DNA from: Delphinapterus leucas
Lineage: Eukaryota > Chordata > Mammalia > Artiodactyla > Monodontidae
Length of the DNA: 64,000 nt
Direction: 5' to 3'
Assembly (NCBI RefSeq): GCF_002288925.2
Contig: NW_022098058.1
Location: forward strand, 3,610,949-3,674,948
The translations under genes and the position numbers were made by a program. Under the pieces are notes generated by a model. It did not search any database. It was not told the DNA's origin and worked only from the letters and a program-made list of their open reading frames with translations. Every line of letters starts with the position of its first letter. Positions within the stretch are counted from its first letter, which is position 1. Below, piece by piece: positions 1-9,399 of the stretch.

Positions 1-2134
1 TATATTTTATAGCATTTCCCAATCCTGCTCCCTCTTCAATTCCAGAGAAAAGGCAGGATATAAGATAGATGAAGAGGGCTATATTCTCCTTGCATCTGGA
101 ACCTAGATCCACAGGTAAGGATACGGGAAAGATTTTCATTACAGATCATTGAAAACCCAAGCCCATTTATAATACAGTGTCTTTGCACGCTAAAGACACT
201 TCCTGGCAAGGACTCAGTGGAACACGGAGGATATTGTTTTAATCGGCTGTGATTTACATTTGTGCCAACTAACGAAAATCTTCTGAGTATATTGAGCTGA
301 TTGATAACCACCCATGCCCAATCATAAGAAAATATTCTGTTCTTCCATAAGAGTAATATTCTTATTAAAACCTACCAGAAAATACTTATAAATTAGTGGA
401 ATATTTGATAAATATTTTTAATGGTCTTGTGGGCCTCCATTGTATCAGTGAAGAAATCTATAGGTAAGCAGTTCTCTGGGAACGTTCTGATCTACCACCC
501 AAGACTGGGATACTTCCTGTGTGTTGAATGTTACATCAGGCTTTGCAGATCATTGTGAGAGAAGCAGCAGACAGAATTCCTCACTGTGAGGTGCTTGCCA
601 TCTAAAACTATAGCTGGACAGCCACCAACAAAATAAACACACAGACAAGTACAGCCTCTCGGAACCCCTCTTACAAATATTTGAGTGCATTCTACATGCC
701 AGGTGCTATTCTAAGGCTTAAGGAGTATAGTGATAATACAGGGAGGGTCTCTGCCTTCAAGGAATAGATCTATACATTCTTATGACTTAACCAATTCAAC
801 TTCCCTGACTTTGCTCTTGCCATTTCCTCCGTCTTGACTGTCTCCTCTATGCTGTCCTGGTTTTCTGAATTCCACCCATTTTACATGGCCTGGGCTCTAC
901 CGCTCCTGTGAACTCTCCTCCTACCCCAGAGACCTCTTCTTCCTCTGCCTCCTTTAATCCTCACTGCCTACTCCACTTTCTGGTCACACACAGACGCTCT
1001 GCTATTGCTAATTATGTGTTCACGTGTTTCTGAGTTGTCTTCTTATGGGCAGAACTTGGATTTTCTTCATCTTGAATCTCCTTTACCCTCCAGTGCCTAG
1101 CATGATGCCTCATGTGTATTAGGTACTCAAAACATGTTTGTTAATTGGTTGGTTTTTAAATATTATACGTGCACTACAAGCTTAATGGTTAGGGGTGAAT
1201 TAGTGAAATATATATCAAAAAAGACAACCCACTCATTTAAAAAACTTAAAGTGATACAGTGTCTGAAATCCCATCAGTAGAGATTCATGCCTTTGGAAAA
1301 TATTCCTCTCATTTTCTAAAAAATACTCAGTTTAATACATTAAACTGAGTTTATTTACTTAAGTTATTAGTGACATCAGTTTTATTCTCCAATAAACACA
1401 AGAACTGAGTTGGGTAAGAGTAGAGCTGGATTCTTAAACAGCAGAGTCCTTGCTATGTATCAGGCACTGTGCTTGGTGTTGGGGTCCAAAGATGACTGAG
1501 ACACAATCCCATCATTGAAAAGCTTATATTCTAGTCACCAGAATATTTTATTATCATTTCTTCAGGGGCTATGACGAAACCAAGCACAGGCATTGAAACA
1601 GCCCACCCTGGAGGATTGAGGGGAGGCTTCCTGGAAGAGTCATCAAGGAACATTCCTGCAGGCCTTCTCTGTCTGACTGCTTTCCCTCTTCTCTGATTAT
1701 AAACCGTTTCAGATGCCTCAAGACCCATCTCAAATATCACATCTTCTGAGAATGTATCCCTAAGCCTCACAGGCAGAATGAATCCCTCGCTCTCTGGTGC
1801 TCCTAAAACACCTCGCCCATCTTATTGTGGTGATTGTTTCTTTGTCTGTCCTCCCTACTCTCCCCCTCTAGTCCACATAGACGGTGAACTAGCAAACAGG
1901 GGACACTTTCCATTCATGTCAGTCTATCCAGCTCTAACCCAGCCTGGCACATGGGAGATGGGAGGACCACTGTATAACTATAGTTGACCGAAGACCTCTT
2001 GGACATCACTGGGTCTCTGGCTCAGGGCTGGATTGTGCATCTCCAGCTCCCAAGCTGAGTGCCAGCTGGGATGTAGGAAGCAAGAACTGCCTGCCAATAT
2101 TAGTGACAAGCTGCTCAGTGATTCCATTCAGCCC
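1..2134. other. 5' flank of SYN2, no gene recognised
   Basis: AT-rich non-coding sequence. Pieces resembling old L2/MIR repeats are visible at about 670-790, 1055-1160 (an L2-like tail: 'cctagcatgatgcc' then a run of AT) and 1445-1545, and an antisense L2-like piece at about 1680-1850. Short open frames here have no recognisable similarity and are judged chance. Confidence 0.6.
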
Positions 2135-2168
2135 AATAAATACTTACTGAGAACTAGTTCCAATAAGA

Positions 2169-2394
2169 ATAAGAATCTTGGGCTTCCCTGGTGGTGCAGT
2201 GGTTGAGAGTCTGCCTGCCGATGCAGGGGACATGGGTTCGTGCCCCGGTCCGGGAAGATCCCACATGCCACGGAGTGGCTGGGCCATGGCCGCTGGGCCT
2301 GCGCGTCTGGAGCCTGTGCTCCACAACGGGAGAGGCCGCAACAGTGAGAGGCCCGTGTACCACACACACACACAAAAAAAAGTATAAGAATCTT
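2169..2394 (+). mobile_element. CHR-family tRNA-derived SINE, short GC-rich cetacean type, with target-site duplications
   Basis: The body at 2180-2383 starts gggcttccctggtggtgcag (tRNA A-box side), carries the B-box-like 'gggttcgtgcccc', and ends in a CA/A-rich tail. Perfect 11-bp duplications (ataagaatctt) flank it at 2169-2179 and 2384-2394. It is inserted inside an older MIR whose halves lie on both sides. The perfect duplication suggests a fairly recent insertion. Confidence 0.95.
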
Positions 2395-2395
2395 G

Positions 2396-2578
2396 CCACC
2401 ACTACTAGAATGCCTACTGTTTGCCAGGTGCTTTACATACATGCTCTCACTTACTCTGTGTAACAACTTTGAAAAGTGTTATCTCCTTTTACTAGCTCAG
2501 GAAAAGAGGCTCAGAGGGCTGATTTGCCCAAGGTCACGTATCACGCAGAGTGGTCTGAATGTAAAGTATATCTGCTGA
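2396..2578 (+). repeat. MIR SINE fragment interrupted by the CHR SINE
   Basis: The typical MIR core is recognisable: 'gccaggtgctttacatacat', then 'gaggctcagagg' and 'tgcccaaggtcac'. The 5' part, at about 2130-2179, is separated by the younger SINE. Confidence 0.7.
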
Positions 2579-2583
2579 GTCCT

Positions 2584-3150
2584 GCTCCAATTCAACATAG
2601 GGATTAGAAGTATATCTCCTGAGAGGTGAAAACAAAGGTTCAGGGGGCATACAAGATTCAGGGAGTGCCCATGAGAAGGTGGTAATCAGAAAGCCTTCAT
2701 GGAGGTCGAGTCAGATCTGGCCAATGAATGAACTGGAAAAAACAAACAGAAAGATCTTGAAGAGGTGACCTTCTTGATACTACATAGGATGCACCAATGC
2801 CTGTAAGCAAGGACGCAGAAGGGGTGGCGGAGCCTTAGATATCCCACTCAGGGGTCCTGCATGGGGGGATCTCCAGACTTACACATGTTTCCTCTCTCTT
2901 GTGCAAGAGATGGGGGAGAGGAGTAGGTGCTCTGAGGTGAGCCATCCCTAAGGTTCAGGTGCTGAAAGCGCATCCCACACATCCTTCCAAGACAGGTGGA
3001 GAGGGTCTGTGTCCCACCCCCTTTCTCCCCAAAGTAGAGGAGATGACCCTTCGCTTCCCCACTAGGTCTTGTCTTGTCACTTTAGGGTAGGGGGCGATGT
3101 CTTTCTCTCCCAGCATTGAGGAAGGGATAGTTCTTTTTCATCTCACCATA
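2584..3150. other. SYN2 upstream flank, unique sequence
   Basis: No repeat or open frame of note. The sequence becomes G/C-richer towards 3000-3150. It may hold distal promoter elements, but none is recognised with confidence. Confidence 0.5.
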
Positions 3151-3152
3151 GG

Positions 3153-3191
3153 GTGTGTGTGTGTGTGCGCGCGCGCATGTCCGCGCGCGCG
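3153..3191. repeat. Alternating purine-pyrimidine (GT)n(GC)n tract
   Basis: Bases 3153-3180 alternate purine and pyrimidine without a break: GT units, then GC units, then atgt. After a one-base phase break, a second CG run spans 3182-3191. Such tracts favour Z-DNA under negative supercoiling. It lies about 560 bp upstream of the SYN2 start codon at the edge of the CpG island. Confidence 0.9.
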
Positions 3192-3429
3192 AGGGGAATG
3201 GCTTCGTTCACACCTCAGGGTGGGGAGGTTGACACCTTTCTTTCCTTCAAAGGGAGTGGGGACAGTTTCCCGGACACGGTTCTTTTCTCCCCCAGTCAAA
3301 AAGGTGGTAGGGGCTCTGGGCTCTCTTGTCCCTATTCTTGGGGAGCAGGACTAGCTTCCATGCCCTCCCCAGAGAGCCACGCTCAGGTCGCAGGAGGCCT
3401 GGTCCTCCCCAGACCGCGTGCCCCCAGCC

Positions 3430-3743
3430 CCCGAAGGCCCGCTGCTCACAGCGGGCTGCACAGTCTGCGAGTCTGGGGCGGCGCCGGCTCTGCGGTGCGG
3501 GGCGGGGCAACCTGTGCCCCCGCCCCCGGCTCCGCCCTTTCCCTGGCGCTGAGCCTCGCACCTCCCCGCCCGCCCGGCCCAGTTGGCCGCGGCTGTGTGC
3601 TTGGCTTGCGCGCCGCGGACCTAGCCTCTGCCGCCTCAGCCGCCTCAGCCGCCTCAGCCGCCTCAGCCCCCGCCGCCGCTTCCGTCTGGCCCTCCGCGCC
3701 TCCCGGCTCCGCCGCCCCGCGCGCCCTCAGCCCTTCAAGCCAG
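3430..3743 (+). promoter_or_regulatory. SYN2: SYN2 core promoter and 5' leader region
   Basis: A GC-rich stretch directly upstream of the SYN2 start codon. GC boxes (Sp/KLF or Egr-type sites) are visible at 3499-3508 (ggggcggggc), 3517-3527 (ccccgccccc on this strand) and about 3561-3580. No convincing TATA box is seen, as expected for a CpG-island promoter with dispersed initiation. The transcription start cannot be fixed from sequence alone. The leader part holds a 9-bp tandem repeat at 3631-3666. Confidence 0.7.
3631..3666 (+). repeat. 9-bp tandem repeat (CCGCCTCAG)4 in SYN2 leader
   Basis: Four perfect copies of ccgcctcag in a row, followed by cccccgccgccgc. It lies 78 bp upstream of the start codon, in the probable 5' UTR or proximal promoter, and is a likely length-polymorphic site. 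Confidence 0.95.
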
Positions 3744-4114
3744 ATGATGAACTTCCTGCGGCGCCGGCTGTCCGACAGCAGCTTCATCGCCAACCTGCCC
3801 AATGGCTACATGACTGACCTGCAGCGGCCGGAGCCCCAGCAGCCGCCGCCGCCGCCGCCCCCCGGCCCGGGCGCGGCCTCGGCCTCGTCTGCGCCCCCGG
3901 TCGCCTCCCCGGGCCCCGAGCGGAGGCCGGCGCCCGCGCCGCAGCCCGTGCCGCAGCCGGCCCCGGCGCCGTCGGTGGGCAGCAGCTTCTTCAGCTCGCT
4001 CTCCCAGGCGGTGAAGCAAACGGCAGCCTCGGCCGGGCTGGTGGACGCGCCCGCGCCCGCCGCCGCCAGGAAGGCCAAGGTGCTGCTGGTCGTCGACGAG
4101 CCGCACACCGACTG
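3744..4114 (+). CDS. SYN2: Synapsin II, coding part of exon 1 (N-terminal about 124 residues)
   Basis: Synapsin II is a neuronal phosphoprotein on the cytosolic face of synaptic vesicles that tethers them to the reserve pool. The translation begins [20 protein letters not shown], the conserved synapsin domain A; Ser-10 in the RRRLS context is the known PKA/CaMK phosphorylation site. Residues about 27-105 are the proline/alanine/serine-rich domain B linker with a run of seven prolines, followed by the conserved segment [20 protein letters not shown]. From about residue 110 ([15 protein letters not shown]) the ATP-grasp-like domain C starts and is cut by the splice donor, the last Trp codon being split TG|G. 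The start was chosen by family knowledge: the reading frame is open far upstream, but synapsin II begins with this Met-Met pair, and the second ATG has A at -3. The remaining exons are not recognised in this window. SYN1 and SYN3 are alternatives, but the domain B text matches SYN2 best. Confidence 0.96.
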
Positions 4115-4120
4115 GTAGGT
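4115..4120 (+). other. SYN2: Splice donor of SYN2 exon 1
   Basis: The sequence actg|gtaggt follows the codons for domain C residues ...EPHTD plus two bases of the Trp codon (phase 2). It fits the GTRRGT donor consensus. If read through, the frame meets TAG at 4116-4118, in agreement with splicing here. Confidence 0.9.
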
Positions 4121-4270
4121 GCCCGGCCGGCGCCGCCCGGGGCTCGGGGCCGCTCCGAGGATGCTCCGGCTCCCAGGGAGGTGTCAGAGCAACGAAAAGG
4201 AGGGTCTGGGGTCCCGCCGCGAGGAGAGGGGGTCCAGCGAGCGTGTGTGTGTCGAGGGCGGGGGGAGGCA

Positions 4271-5590
4271 CTGGTCAGCCTGGAAAGGTGAAGCCTGCGG
4301 TGAAATAGTCCCTCAGTTGGCTCAAATCCCCCCAACACGTAAATGCTGGAGCTACTTTATCCAACAGGGAAGAGTCTTAAGAAATAGTCTTTTTTTTTTT
4401 TTCTGAGGGAGGGGTGGAGGGAACAGACTTTTCTGCCTCGATACATCAAAGCTGACGTGAAAAGGGTCCCACATCCCCCGAGGGACATTAAGGCCAACAA
4501 GAAAGGTTCTGCTTTATGGGCCCCGGGGCGAATCAGGAATGGAAATGGGTATTCGGGGGCTGGAAAGCGAGAGGGCGAGGGGGTATTTTTTCACCTGGTC
4601 CGAGTAAGGCTGGTGGGAGCCAGGTGTACATGGACTTGTTCCCGTGCAGCATGGTGAACTCGTTTAAGAATAATACAATTCTTGTATTTTCTGCAGCCCC
4701 AAATATTCTTGTATTTTCCCAAATCTCCAATTTGTGGATTAAAAAAATTTTTGGGGGGGTGGGTATGTGTTTTGGGGTGGAAGTGATGGTGCTTTTTCCA
4801 GCTGGAAGGATGATGACCGAGGTATTCTGTATCATTAAATATTCTGGATCATTAAAGGGACACAAATAAAAAGAGATGTGCCTTAATGCAGAAGATGGGA
4901 AACTTAAAAAATTCTTTTTTTTTTTTTAAGGGATATTCCAACTTGGAAGGCTGAGGGAATTTGTGACCTCTAGTTGATAAAAGCATGAATGAGGTCTGTT
5001 TAAGACAAATTAGTTAAAAGAGGCTGTGTTTTATGGAGGAGGTAGTTGACCCAGGGGATGGTTAGGGTGGGAGGTGATAGTGGAATTGACTGGTGAAGGG
5101 CTTGAAGAGGTGAAGAGGTGAGGAAAAGGGGTTGCTTTTTCTTCTGGAACATGGCAAGGGTTTTTTTGTTTTTTGGTTTTTTTTCTCCTTTCCTCACAAG
5201 AGTTGGGGTTGGAGACTAGACCTAAGTCTTTCCTCCCAAGAGGGAGGCACAGAGGGACCACAGAGCTTTTTATCTCCATTTCCTCTTCTGGCTGCTTCCC
5301 TGGTTTTCTCTATCATTTTCTCACTGGGAGACCCGGACGGAGAGAGTGCTGGCATGGCTGTGATAAAAGTGAAATGTAGATGTGGAGATGCCCTCCTGCT
5401 GACTTGTGTAGTTGGCTTTTTCTTAGGACAGCAGAGTAGAAAACCTGAAGGGACCTTTGTAAGGAAATGACACAGGCACACGCAAGAGTGTAATGGGGAA
5501 GGTAAGAGAATATATGATGGTGCCATTGGCAGTCCCCTAGGAGAATTACTCTAACTCAGTTCAAATCAACAAGTGCTTATTAAGTGGGAA
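4271..5590. other. Proximal SYN2 intron 1, unique sequence
   Basis: Non-coding, with poly-T tracts at about 4390-4402, 4916-4928 and 5161-5185. No gene, repeat family or exon recognised. Proximal intron 1 next to a CpG-island promoter is a plausible place for regulatory elements, but nothing specific is seen. Confidence 0.5.
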
Positions 5591-5594
5591 GGGA

Positions 5595-5790
5595 AGGTAG
5601 CTAAGCTTTATTGAGCATCTGTTATATGCCGAACCCTGTACTAGGTGCACTAATATATATCTTATTAAATTTTCACCACCAAACTGAGGCTTAGAGAAAG
5701 TAAGTAATGTGTTCACAGTCAAATGGTAGAACCAGAATTTGAACTTAGGCCTACTTGACTCCACTTTTGCCACTCCATTATGTTATATTG
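5595..5790 (+). repeat. MIR SINE
   Basis: MIR-like order of motifs: 'tttattgagcatctgttatatgcc', 'aaactgaggcttagagaaag', then 'aaatggtagaaccagaatttgaac'. Diverged and ancient. Confidence 0.75.
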
Positions 5791-5799
5791 CCTCATTAT

Positions 5800-7165
5800 T
5801 ATTATTATATTATTAGCAATATTAATAATTGGCCCCCTCTAGGGGCTAGGCAGTGTATGGGCCTTACAGAGAACTCACTCAAATTTGGGAGACAAAATGA
5901 AAACATGAAACAGTTAACAAAAAGGAATCTAGAATAATAAGTTGAGACTGGTGTTTCAGGCTTTCAATAAATGGAGTGATTAGAGTTATTGAGAGTAAGG
6001 GTCAGAGTTATTGGAGAAAGCTTCACAAAGGATGAGTCTTGAAGAAAGACCGGGAAAAGGAGGGGAGAAATGAGAATGAAATTGGTGCTTCATTTTTTTA
6101 TGCAAGAATCTTGACCCTCCTATACCTGGTCCTGATCTCCTTTCCTGTTGAAGGCATTTGTTTTGGGTGTAATTACTAGTTAGGTACCCGCAGGTAGGAA
6201 GACACTCATTTGTATGGGTATGCGTTTATAACTGCGTCTGTGGCTTGGGATTTGAAACTCTCCTTGGATAGTATTATTCTCTAGGAAGACTGCCTGCCTG
6301 GCACGAACCACAGAACTTGCCTTGCCCAGGAGACTAGACTTCGGATCGAAGAAATAGAAGCCACTTTACTGTAGGCTGACTCCCAACTGTTTTCTGATTT
6401 TCTCTAAAGTAATAACATTGATTTATTAAAACTCATAAACCCAGTTTGAGTCTAGTGCTTGACAGCAGTTCTGTGCTTCTGTGTTTCTGTGCTTAATGGC
6501 AGTTCTCAGAATTTTGCAGTCTGTCTTCTTTTAAGGTGTCTGTATTTGTTAAAAACATTGCAGTTAAGTATTGGTGAGTGGCTTTATTGAAAGGTCTCTA
6601 TGAGTTAAGGCTCAGATGCCTGTTTATGACAAGCTCAGTGACTTAAAAAGGTGCTTTTTGCTCTAAAGACTGATTTTAATAAATTTGTCTCACAGTTTTA
6701 GCTACCTAGATAGTATTCTGTGAGCAGGTGTCATACATGCCTGATATTATTTTCCTGGTGCTTGCATAGGAAGTCAGAGTATAGCCTCCGAGTAAAATTT
6801 AAGAATATTGGTCCCATTTGAATTATGGAATGCTAAAATACGGAGGGTTTAACAAGTATTTAAATGATTGGAGATTTAAAGGAGGGCTTAAAATAGGCAG
6901 CGTCTTAGAGCAGCCTTGATACACAGCAGATTGTTTTGAATTTCTGTAGTGTAATTGTGGGCAATGGAATCTGGGGATCTTATCACTGACCAGGTTGATG
7001 GGAAAATCGGAGGGTGTTTCTCTCTTTCTTTTGCTTGAAATGTGTTTTCATTGGTTGCCTGAGATCTTTAGGTTAATTGCACATTAACGGATCACTGAAA
7101 AATATTTCTGTTCCACTAAAACGTGATATCAAGCTCATTATATACCTTTTTAGTTAATTATTACT
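5800..7165. other. SYN2 intron 1, no recognised feature
   Basis: AT-rich unique sequence. No gene, RNA gene or clear transposon seen. Confidence 0.45.
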
Positions 7166-7166
7166 A

Positions 7167-7169
<3 letters not shown>

Positions 7170-7200
<31 letters not shown>
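7170..7200. repeat. (TA)n microsatellite
   Basis: An uninterrupted TA dinucleotide run of 31 bases; probably polymorphic. Confidence 0.95.
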
Positions 7201-7203
<3 letters not shown>

Positions 7204-7651
7204 TGAAAATGCATGTCTTCTTTCAAGGTTCCTACCTAAATTAGAAGTGCAGTTAATATTGCATTTTAATGATGTTTGTGCTTAAACAAGGAACAAGCGT
7301 CCATTTGTATATGTTGTTTTTTCTGTTTTACCTTCTCACTGGTTATGAGGTAAGTTTTCTCTCAGATTCTCCCCTGCCTCTGTTGCAGTGATTCCAATTC
7401 CAGTGACCAAGTGAGCTTTTTCAACCTCGAATGTCTCAGTGTTTGAATTTGAAAATCAGTATTACAGGCATTCTAGAGATTATCTAGAGAGATTGCAGAT
7501 TTGACAAGTCCACAGTTGTTTATTGCACACCTCTGTATAGAGTATATATGCTAAGAAAAATGAGACATAGTATCTCTCTTCTAAGATCTTTCCATCTGGC
7601 TGGATAGACAAGATAAATACATTTTAAAAAAAAGTTTACTAAAAACTTCCT

Positions 7652-7812
7652 CTTGTATTTGAACTATGGTCCTTGGATCAGCAGAATAGGCATCAACCGG
7701 GAGCTTTTTGAACTGCAGATTATCTGGTCCCACCTGACGCCTACTGAGTCACACTTTGCATTTGAATAAGATCTCCAGGTGATTCACATGCACATTAAAT
7801 TTAAGAAGCACT
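7652..7812 (+). mobile_element. MER20-like hAT-Charlie non-autonomous DNA transposon
   Basis: Recognisable internal pieces are 'ggtccttggatcagcag', 'ctactgagtcacac' and 'tccaggtgattcacatgcac', in the order of the MER20-type consensus. Diverged, without clean terminal repeats. Confidence 0.65.
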
Positions 7813-8453
7813 GAACTAAAGGGTATGTGATTAGTGCTAAAGATGTGGCAACAACACCAAGTACTATCACTTTTTGAGCAACTGCTATATGTCACATGTG
7901 ATACCGAGTTCTTTAGAAATATCATTTAATCCCTACCACAACAATGTATTGTACTGTAGACGTTTAAAAGAGGGAGTGATGGATGTGGGCTAGAATGGGA
8001 AGGGAATGCTTCATGGAAATAGTGAGATTTGAACTGAGCCTTGAAGAATTTAAATCAAAAGAGATAGGTTGGCTCAGTCCAGACAGTGGATGGTATAAGG
8101 AAAGTGCACTGGTAGAAAAGAGGGAGACAACCAAGAGACTCGATTGTTGCATTATCTGGGAAGCGCCGGTTCCCATTCTTTTCTGGTCAGTCTTTGGGCA
8201 TTTCATTAAGAATAGGGGAAGCGCACAAGTCTGGACCAGTGCTTGTGTGTAGTTCTAGAAAAATATTTGAATTGAAACTTGGGGGGAAAGCTCCAGTGGT
8301 TTGAGGCTTCTCTCTGCCAAATATTTTATCTACATGTCCTGTTTCTAACACAGACATACTGATTACATTGAATTTCATTGTTCATAGCAACATTAGCTTA
8401 TAGCTTAGAATTCTAGGTTATTAGAGCTGGAAGATAATCCGGGTTACTTTATA

Positions 8454-8793
8454 AATGGGGGAAATTTAAAAAATAAATTTATTTATTTTTTTGGCTGCGT
8501 TGGGTGTTCGTTGCTGCGCGTGGGCTTTCTCTAGTTGCGGTGAGCAGGGGCTACTCTTCGTTTTGGTGCACGGACTTCTCATTGCGGTGGCTTCTCAAGT
8601 TGTGGAGCACAGGCTGTAGGTGTGCGGGCTTCAGTAGTTGTGGCACACAGGCTCAGTAGTTGTGGTGCAGGGGCTTAGTTGCTCCGTGGCATGTGGGATC
8701 TTCCAGGACCAGGGCTCGAACCCATGTCCCCTACATTGGCAGGTGGATTCTTAACGACTGTGCCAGCAGGGAAGTCCCATGAATGGGGGAAAT
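8454..8793 (-). mobile_element. CHR-family tRNA-derived SINE (long type), antisense, with target-site duplications
   Basis: The body at 8466-8781 reads as the reverse complement of the long CHR SINE: A/T-rich tail (aaataaatttatttatt) at the left, then 'ggctgcgttgggtgttcg', and the tRNA-like head at the right ending 'ccagcagggaagtccc'. A 12-bp duplication aatgggggaaat occurs at 8454-8465 and 8782-8793. Confidence 0.95.
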
Positions 8794-9014
8794 CTTTTTC
8801 TGAAGAAGCAAAGTGGCTTCTTCAAATTTACTCAGAACTAGGATCTAGAACTTCAGTCTTTCTTCTAAGCCCAGAGAAATGGAACAATTTGCCCAAGGTC
8901 AAATAAGAAGTTAGTGAGAGAATGGAAACCAGAATTCGCATCTTCTGACTCTTAAGTTACTCTATGAGTAGATTCTTTAAATTTAACCTTTTTTCTCCTT
9001 GAAAATTCTGTTTT

Positions 9015-9250
9015 TGTCTGCTGCTTTTTTTTTTTCTTTTTTTGCTGTACGCGGGCCTCCCACTGTTGTGGCCTCTCCCCTTGCGGAGCACAGGCTCCGG
9101 ACGCACAGGTTCAGCGGCCATGGCTCACGGGCCCAGCCGCTCCGCGGCATGTGGGATCTTCCCGGACCGGGGCACGAACCCGTGTCCCCTGTATCGGCAG
9201 GCGGACTCTCAACCACTGTGCCACCAGGGAAGCCCGTGTCTGCTGCTTTT
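9015..9250 (-). mobile_element. CHR-family SINE, short GC-rich cetacean type, antisense, with target-site duplications
   Basis: Poly-T at the left, then 'tgctgtacgcgggcctccca', head at the right ending 'ccaccagggaagccc'. A 14-bp perfect duplication tgtctgctgctttt is at 9015-9028 and 9237-9250. High CpG retention fits a young copy. Confidence 0.95.
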
Positions 9251-9399
9251 AAAGAGTCACTGTGGAGTTGTAAGTGCTTAAAAAAGAACCACATGAGCAT
9301 ATTGCACTATATCTCCACTAGCAGTTTCACTGTCTTATTTGTGTTATTGTTGTTTCAGCAAAGGTCATTGTAAAATGGTTGAAGGAGGCTCTTAATTAG

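Larger units (their letters stand above)
3170..4270. other. CpG island over SYN2 promoter, exon 1 and start of intron 1
   Basis: By eye, CpG density and G+C rise sharply near 3170 and fall off after about 4270, while the surrounding tens of kilobases are AT-rich and CpG-poor. Only the SINE bodies and the young L1 5' UTR show comparable CpG. Edges are approximate. Confidence 0.85.

Noticed and set aside
1531..1987. Short open frames in the 5' flank
   Set aside because: Overlap L2/MIR-like repeat text and show no recognised protein similarity.
2128..2466. Overlapping open frames on both strands around 2128-2466 and similar ones at 8983-9373, 19986-20404, 23019-23267 and 44464-44787
   Set aside because: They are translations of CHR SINE bodies, with the same peptide text recurring at each copy in either strand.
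3754..3785. REST/NRSF (RE1) site within exon 1
   Set aside because: Only the half 'gctgtccg' resembles RE1; the second half does not fit the consensus spacing or sequence.
3735..4271. Long antisense open frames opposite SYN2 exon 1
   Set aside because: GC-rich composition without stop codons on the antisense strand; Arg/Gly/Ala-rich text with no recognisable domain.
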